A DNA stretch of 9,947 bases from Rhodobiaceae bacterium (GTDB lineage: Bacteria; Pseudomonadota; Alphaproteobacteria; Parvibaculales; Parvibaculaceae). Positions 6,953-9,947 of the stretch are shown here, in pieces; within the stretch, counting starts at the first letter, position 1; every line of letters starts with the position of its first letter. The position numbers and the translations under genes were made by a program. The stretch spans positions 194,508 to 204,454 of the forward strand of contig NVWR01000003.1 in the NCBI GenBank assembly GCA_002746275.1, written 5' to 3'. The notes below the pieces were generated by a model. It ran no database searches, was not told where the DNA came from, and saw only the letters and a program-made list of their open reading frames with translations.

Positions 6953-7768
6953 TCAATGCCCACATGAGGGATAGACAAGACTGCGCCACCCTTCCCGATG
7001 GAACCGGCGCCAGCTGTCTTCTGGTTGAGCAAGCCGGTCTGCAACCGCATAAAAAGTCGGCGCATTGAAGCCAAGTCCACAATGGGCTGATCGGACTTCA
7101 ATATTGTCCGTATGGTGAGCTTCTTTCTCGATCGAACTCTTCCAATGCACCACGCCGTCAGTCTTCGTATAGATCGACGTTGTCGGCACCTCTGGCGCCT
7201 CTGCCATGCGCTCAAGCACATCTTGAAATTCTTCAGATTTGGTTTCATCGCCAGCGAGAAAACGGTACAGCGGCCAAGCATGGCTCGCATCAGGAGCGCC
7301 TGCAAACGGGCTCCCCAGCGAAATCACCTGACGCACCATGTGTCCGTGGCTTTTGGCAACTTCGCGCGCCATGACCCCACCGAGGCTCCAACCAACCAGG
7401 CTGACTTTCTGTTGACCATGGTCATCGTAAATATCTTCAAGGCGCTGTGCCAGATGCACACCTTCCTCACCAATCGTCCCAAGCCCAAGATTGCGGCCGA
7501 GCTCCCATGGATGAGTTTCATATCCCCGCGAAGTCAGGAAGCGGCGAATGGCGCCCGTGCTGCTGTCGCCCGCCATAAAGCCAGGCAGCACCATGACAGG
7601 ATGCCCATCACCCTCAGGCGCCTGCTTCAAGACCTGCTGCATGAGCGGCAGGAGAGCCATATCCGCCATTGTCCGGCTTGGTTCAAGATAGAGCCAACGC
7701 CACAAAGGACGCTCTCGAAGAGGAGTTCCACCAACAAGATCATCTTCCGCTACCGATGCCATTGCCAT
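6953..7768 (-). CDS. Alpha/beta hydrolase (lipase/esterase-like)
   Basis: Serine hydrolase of the alpha/beta fold, probably acting on an ester such as a lipid; no membrane segment or signal peptide is evident. With residues numbered from the GTG at 7801 (longest form, 282), the oxyanion region is MVLPGFMAGD (70-79) and the nucleophile elbow is LVGWSLGG with S139. D215 in TKTDGVVHW and H240 in RSAHCGLGFN complete the triad in the right order. The start is uncertain: the GTG and the ATG at 7780 lack ribosome sites, whereas GGGGA lies 5 bases before the ATG at 7768 (residue 12), which I use weakly (271 residues). It follows the glutathione S-transferase gene by about 100 bp on the same strand, probably as one unit, and converges on the WS/DGAT gene. 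Hydrolysis of the neighbour's lipid product is possible but inferred. Confidence 0.85.
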   Translation of the reverse strand: MAMASVAEDDLVGGTPLRERPLWRWLYLEPSRTMADMALLPLMQQVLKQAPEGDGHPVMVLPGFMAGDSSTGAIRRFLTSRGYETHPWELGRNLGLGTIGEEGVHLAQRLEDIYDDHGQQKVSLVGWSLGGVMAREVAKSHGHMVRQVISLGSPFAGAPDASHAWPLYRFLAGDETKSEEFQDVLERMAEAPEVPTTSIYTKTDGVVHWKSSIEKEAHHTDNIEVRSAHCGLGFNAPTFYAVADRLAQPEDSWRRFHREGWRSLVYPSCGH

Positions 7769-7872
7769 GCATATCCCCATGCTATCCAGCTGACGCGCCA
7801 CCCGCGCCGTTACGAATCACACAAAGGCTAGCGATTGCCTTCCCATAGCGTCAAGCAGTCAGAATTTCTTGG

Positions 7873-8499
7873 TTAACCGCCAAGCTTGTAGGGCCCACCC
7901 CGTTTCAATGCTCTTTTGTAGGCAGGCCGCGCCTGAACACGCTCCAGAAACCCCGCCAGATTGGGATATTCGGCGAGCAATCCCGTCCCCTGCCCCGCTT
8001 CGAGCGGAAAGCTCATTTGCACATCGCAGGCGGTTATTGCATCCCCAGCAAACCAGTCCTGATCTGCGAGTGCCCCGTTCATGTAGGAGAAGTGATTTGT
8101 CATTTCACCCATAATACGTGGCAGCAGAGGCGCGCCGGCATCGCCCAGCCGGCCGACATAAAGGCCCAACAACAAAGGCATCATGGCGGAGCCTTCCGAA
8201 TAGTGCAGCCACTCAAGATAGCGCAGCGCCTCAGGCGTTCCAGCCTTCGGCTTCCACATACCCGCTCCATAAGCGTCCGCCAAATACTCAATAATCGCGC
8301 CCGATTCTGCGAGCGTCACCTCCCCATCAACAATCACCGGCGACTTGCCCAGAGGATGAATTTCTTTGAGCGTATCCGGGGCCAGACTGGTCTCCTTGTC
8401 GCGCTGGTAATGAGTAATTTCATAGTCCAACCCCAACTCCTCCAACATCCAGAGAATACGCTGTGAGCGAGAGTTATTAAGATGGTGAACGATAATCAT
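7873..8499 (-). CDS. Glutathione S-transferase family protein
   Basis: Cytosolic GST, 208 residues, the usual length. The thioredoxin-like N-terminal domain (about 1-80) has HHLNNSRSQRILWMLEEL with S10 as the candidate glutathione-activating residue. The cis-proline lies in LGKSPVIVDG (P54), and AESGAIIEYL supplies E65 and S66 to bind the gamma-glutamyl part. An all-helical C-terminal domain (about 90-200) contains the ITACDVQMSF segment (155-164), the N-capping box. This class conjugates or reduces electrophiles with glutathione; the actual substrate is unknown. A weak AAGGGCGG purine run precedes the ATG at 8499. It is first in a probable unit with the alpha/beta hydrolase and is divergent from the acyl-CoA dehydrogenase gene, with 214 bp between start codons. 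No clear promoter or operator stands out there. Confidence 0.94.
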   Translation of the reverse strand: MIIVHHLNNSRSQRILWMLEELGLDYEITHYQRDKETSLAPDTLKEIHPLGKSPVIVDGEVTLAESGAIIEYLADAYGAGMWKPKAGTPEALRYLEWLHYSEGSAMMPLLLGLYVGRLGDAGAPLLPRIMGEMTNHFSYMNGALADQDWFAGDAITACDVQMSFPLEAGQGTGLLAEYPNLAGFLERVQARPAYKRALKRGGPYKLGG

Positions 8500-8713
8500 G
8501 GTAGCCGCCCTTTGTTCTAAATTCTGCGCGTCTTGTTTGAATTTCTATGTCGTGAGATTTGAGTGCCATTGCTCATAAGTCAATCGCCCCGCCGATCAAA
8601 TTAGCGTTTCCAGCGACACAGTTTTGCACAAGCCCGACCCCATACGGATTGAGCTTTTAAACACCTGCGGCGCCCTGCTAGCCTCCCAACATCAATTTTG
8701 TGGAGGAAACACG
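8500..8713. other. Divergent intergenic region, no clear signals
   Basis: This region holds the upstream sequences of the GST and acyl-CoA dehydrogenase genes. I looked for promoters, dyads and small genes. Only the ribosome site near 8702 is convincing. TTGCAC at 8624 and TTGAGC at 8649 are -35-like but lack a correctly spaced -10. Confidence 0.5.
8702..8706 (+). promoter_or_regulatory. Ribosome binding site deciding the acyl-CoA dehydrogenase start
   Basis: GGAGG, 7 bases before the ATG at 8714. The frame is open upstream to a TTG at 8624, but the 30 extra residues do not look like this family and this site lies within them, so translation from 8714 is favoured. Confidence 0.85.
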
Positions 8714-9934
8714 ATGGCTATTGATTTTAGCTTCCCGGAGGAAGTCGAAGTAATTCGCACCTCAATAAGAAATTTCATCAAAGAAGTGGTGAAGCCCATT
8801 GAGGAAGAGATGGACGAGAACGACCGGCAGTCCGTGCGCGACGGCGTCATTAAGATGCGGACGCAAGCTTATGAGCGGGGGCTCTGGTTGCCGCACATGC
8901 CAGAAGAATGGGGCGGCATGGGGCTGGGCCACGTGGAGCTCGCCATGATATCCGCAGAGGCTGCGCGGTCCCGCTATGGACCTTTTGCCATCAATTGCCA
9001 GGCACCGGACGAAGGCAACATGCACACGCTCATGAAGTGGGGGACGGACGAGCAAAAAGACACCTACCTGCGCCCCATGTGCGAAGGGCGCAAATTTTCC
9101 TGTTTTGCGATGACCGAGCCAGACGTGGCAGGCTCCGACCCAACCCTGATCAGCACCACCGCCAAGCTGGACGGCGACATGTGGACCATCAATGGCCACA
9201 AGTGGTTTATTTCCGGCGCGAGACGGGCTGACTTTGCCATCCTGATTGCGCGCACAGAAGACAATCCTCACATCCCTCAGGCCGCCAACACCGCTTTCAT
9301 TGTTGATCTGCCTTCAGAAGGTTGGAACGACGTGCGTGAGATCGACACCATGCACGGGTCATCAGGCCATTCTGAAATCGTCATCGAAAATCTGAAAGTC
9401 CCCGACAACAGGCGACTGGGTGGTCGAGGAGATGGTCACCGATTGGGCCAATCCAGACTGGGCCCTGCCCGACTTGCCCACTGCATGCGGTGGATCGGCC
9501 AGGCAGAGATCGCCTTGGAGATGATGGTCGACCGTTCAACAAAACGCTTCTCCCATGGGTCCTTTTTGTCAGAAAAACAGGGCATCCAGTGGATGATCGC
9601 AGACAGCACGGTAGAGCTGTATCAATCGAAGTTGATGGTGCTTCATGCCGCCTACAAGATCGACAATGGCGAAGACTTCCGCTCCGAAGTGTCTATGGCC
9701 AAGCATTTCATTGCCAATTCTCTGAACCGCATCATCGACCGGGCAATCCAGGTACATGGCGCGCTGGGCTATTCCCATGATACCCCGCTCGCCCACATGG
9801 CCTTGCAGGCAAGATGGGCACGCTTCGCCGATGGCGCAGATCAAATACATCAAATGCGGATTGCAGAGCGAGCCATCAAGAGCTTCAAAGAAAGCGGGTC
9901 GTTGCACGCAGCACTCGGCGGCTTGCCGGTTTAG
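8714..9934 (+). CDS. Acyl-CoA dehydrogenase family protein, ACAD10/11-like
   Basis: FAD-dependent acyl-CoA dehydrogenase, 406 residues, catalysing alpha,beta-desaturation of an acyl-CoA; electrons would pass to ETF. An N-terminal helical domain (1-125) has LPHMPEEWGGMGLGHVEL (59-76). The middle domain signature FAMTEPDVAGSDPT (131-144) and INGHKWFISGA (159-169) contact FAD. The C-terminal domain begins with RLGPARLAHCMRWIG (248-262) and includes QVHGALGYSHDTPLA (346-360). In FADGADQIHQMRIAERAI (371-388), D373 falls where medium-chain enzymes have the catalytic Glu, a pattern known from ACAD10/11-like proteins. Chain length specificity cannot be read; long or hydroxylated acyl groups are possible. 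GGAGG precedes the ATG at 8714. The gene is complete, ending 13 bases before the window edge. It reads away from the GST gene, and whether it continues into an operon is not visible. Confidence 0.95.
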   Translation: MAIDFSFPEEVEVIRTSIRNFIKEVVKPIEEEMDENDRQSVRDGVIKMRTQAYERGLWLPHMPEEWGGMGLGHVELAMISAEAARSRYGPFAINCQAPDEGNMHTLMKWGTDEQKDTYLRPMCEGRKFSCFAMTEPDVAGSDPTLISTTAKLDGDMWTINGHKWFISGARRADFAILIARTEDNPHIPQAANTAFIVDLPSEGWNDVREIDTMHGSSGHSEIVIENLKVPDNRRLGGRGDGHRLGQSRLGPARLAHCMRWIGQAEIALEMMVDRSTKRFSHGSFLSEKQGIQWMIADSTVELYQSKLMVLHAAYKIDNGEDFRSEVSMAKHFIANSLNRIIDRAIQVHGALGYSHDTPLAHMALQARWARFADGADQIHQMRIAERAIKSFKESGSLHAALGGLPV

Positions 9935-9947
9935 CTCAACCGCCTTC

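Noticed and set aside
7802..7872. Possible terminator or promoter between the GST and hydrolase genes
   Set aside because: Only a 5-bp AAGGC/GCCTT dyad without a T-run is present and there is no paired -35/-10, so I treat the two genes as probably co-transcribed.
9384..9500. Suspected frameshift in the acyl-CoA dehydrogenase around VPDNRRLGGRGDG
   Set aside because: The residues differ from the usual VPxxNxLG pattern, but the frame continues straight into the conserved RLGPARLAHCMRWIG segment, so it is ordinary divergence.

Overview
The window looks like chromosomal DNA of a free-living Alphaproteobacterium, possibly of the Parvibaculum/Rhodobiaceae type. That placement is an inference from moderate-to-high GC, compact genes with AGGAG-type ribosome binding sites, and gene content rich in lipid and xenobiotic metabolism (WS/DGAT, ACAD10/11-like dehydrogenase, YtcJ amidohydrolase, DUF2855, extradiol dioxygenase plus FAH). 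I see no rRNA, tRNA, CRISPR, insertion sequence or phage gene. It reads as ordinary metabolic chromosome.

Layout. (1) Positions 1-2482, minus strand: a DUF2855 protein followed 53 bp downstream by a YtcJ-type amidohydrolase that runs off the left edge before its C-terminal catalytic Asp. (2) 2725-3075, plus strand: a small exported protein with two cysteines, divergent from unit 1. (3) 3155-4981, minus strand: a two-gene unit, FAH-family protein then a two-domain extradiol ring-cleavage dioxygenase. It converges on the small exported gene across a strong bidirectional terminator. (4) 5263-6876, plus strand: a wax ester synthase/diacylglycerol acyltransferase with a Lys/Ala/Pro-rich, histone-H1-like tail. 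(5) A second bidirectional terminator, then the minus-strand pair glutathione S-transferase -> alpha/beta hydrolase (8499 to 6953). (6) 8714-9934, plus strand: a complete ACAD10/11-like acyl-CoA dehydrogenase.

How the genes may work together. The FAH/dioxygenase pair has the parts of a meta-cleavage step for an unknown catechol-like substrate. Its promoter region holds a cluster of inverted repeats that look like operators. The acyltransferase, lipase-like hydrolase and acyl-CoA dehydrogenase could make, mobilise and oxidise neutral lipid, but only proximity supports that link. The most unusual feature is the basic tail on the acyltransferase, which could tether lipid inclusions to DNA or another polyanion. 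I do not see a convincing wholly new system here.
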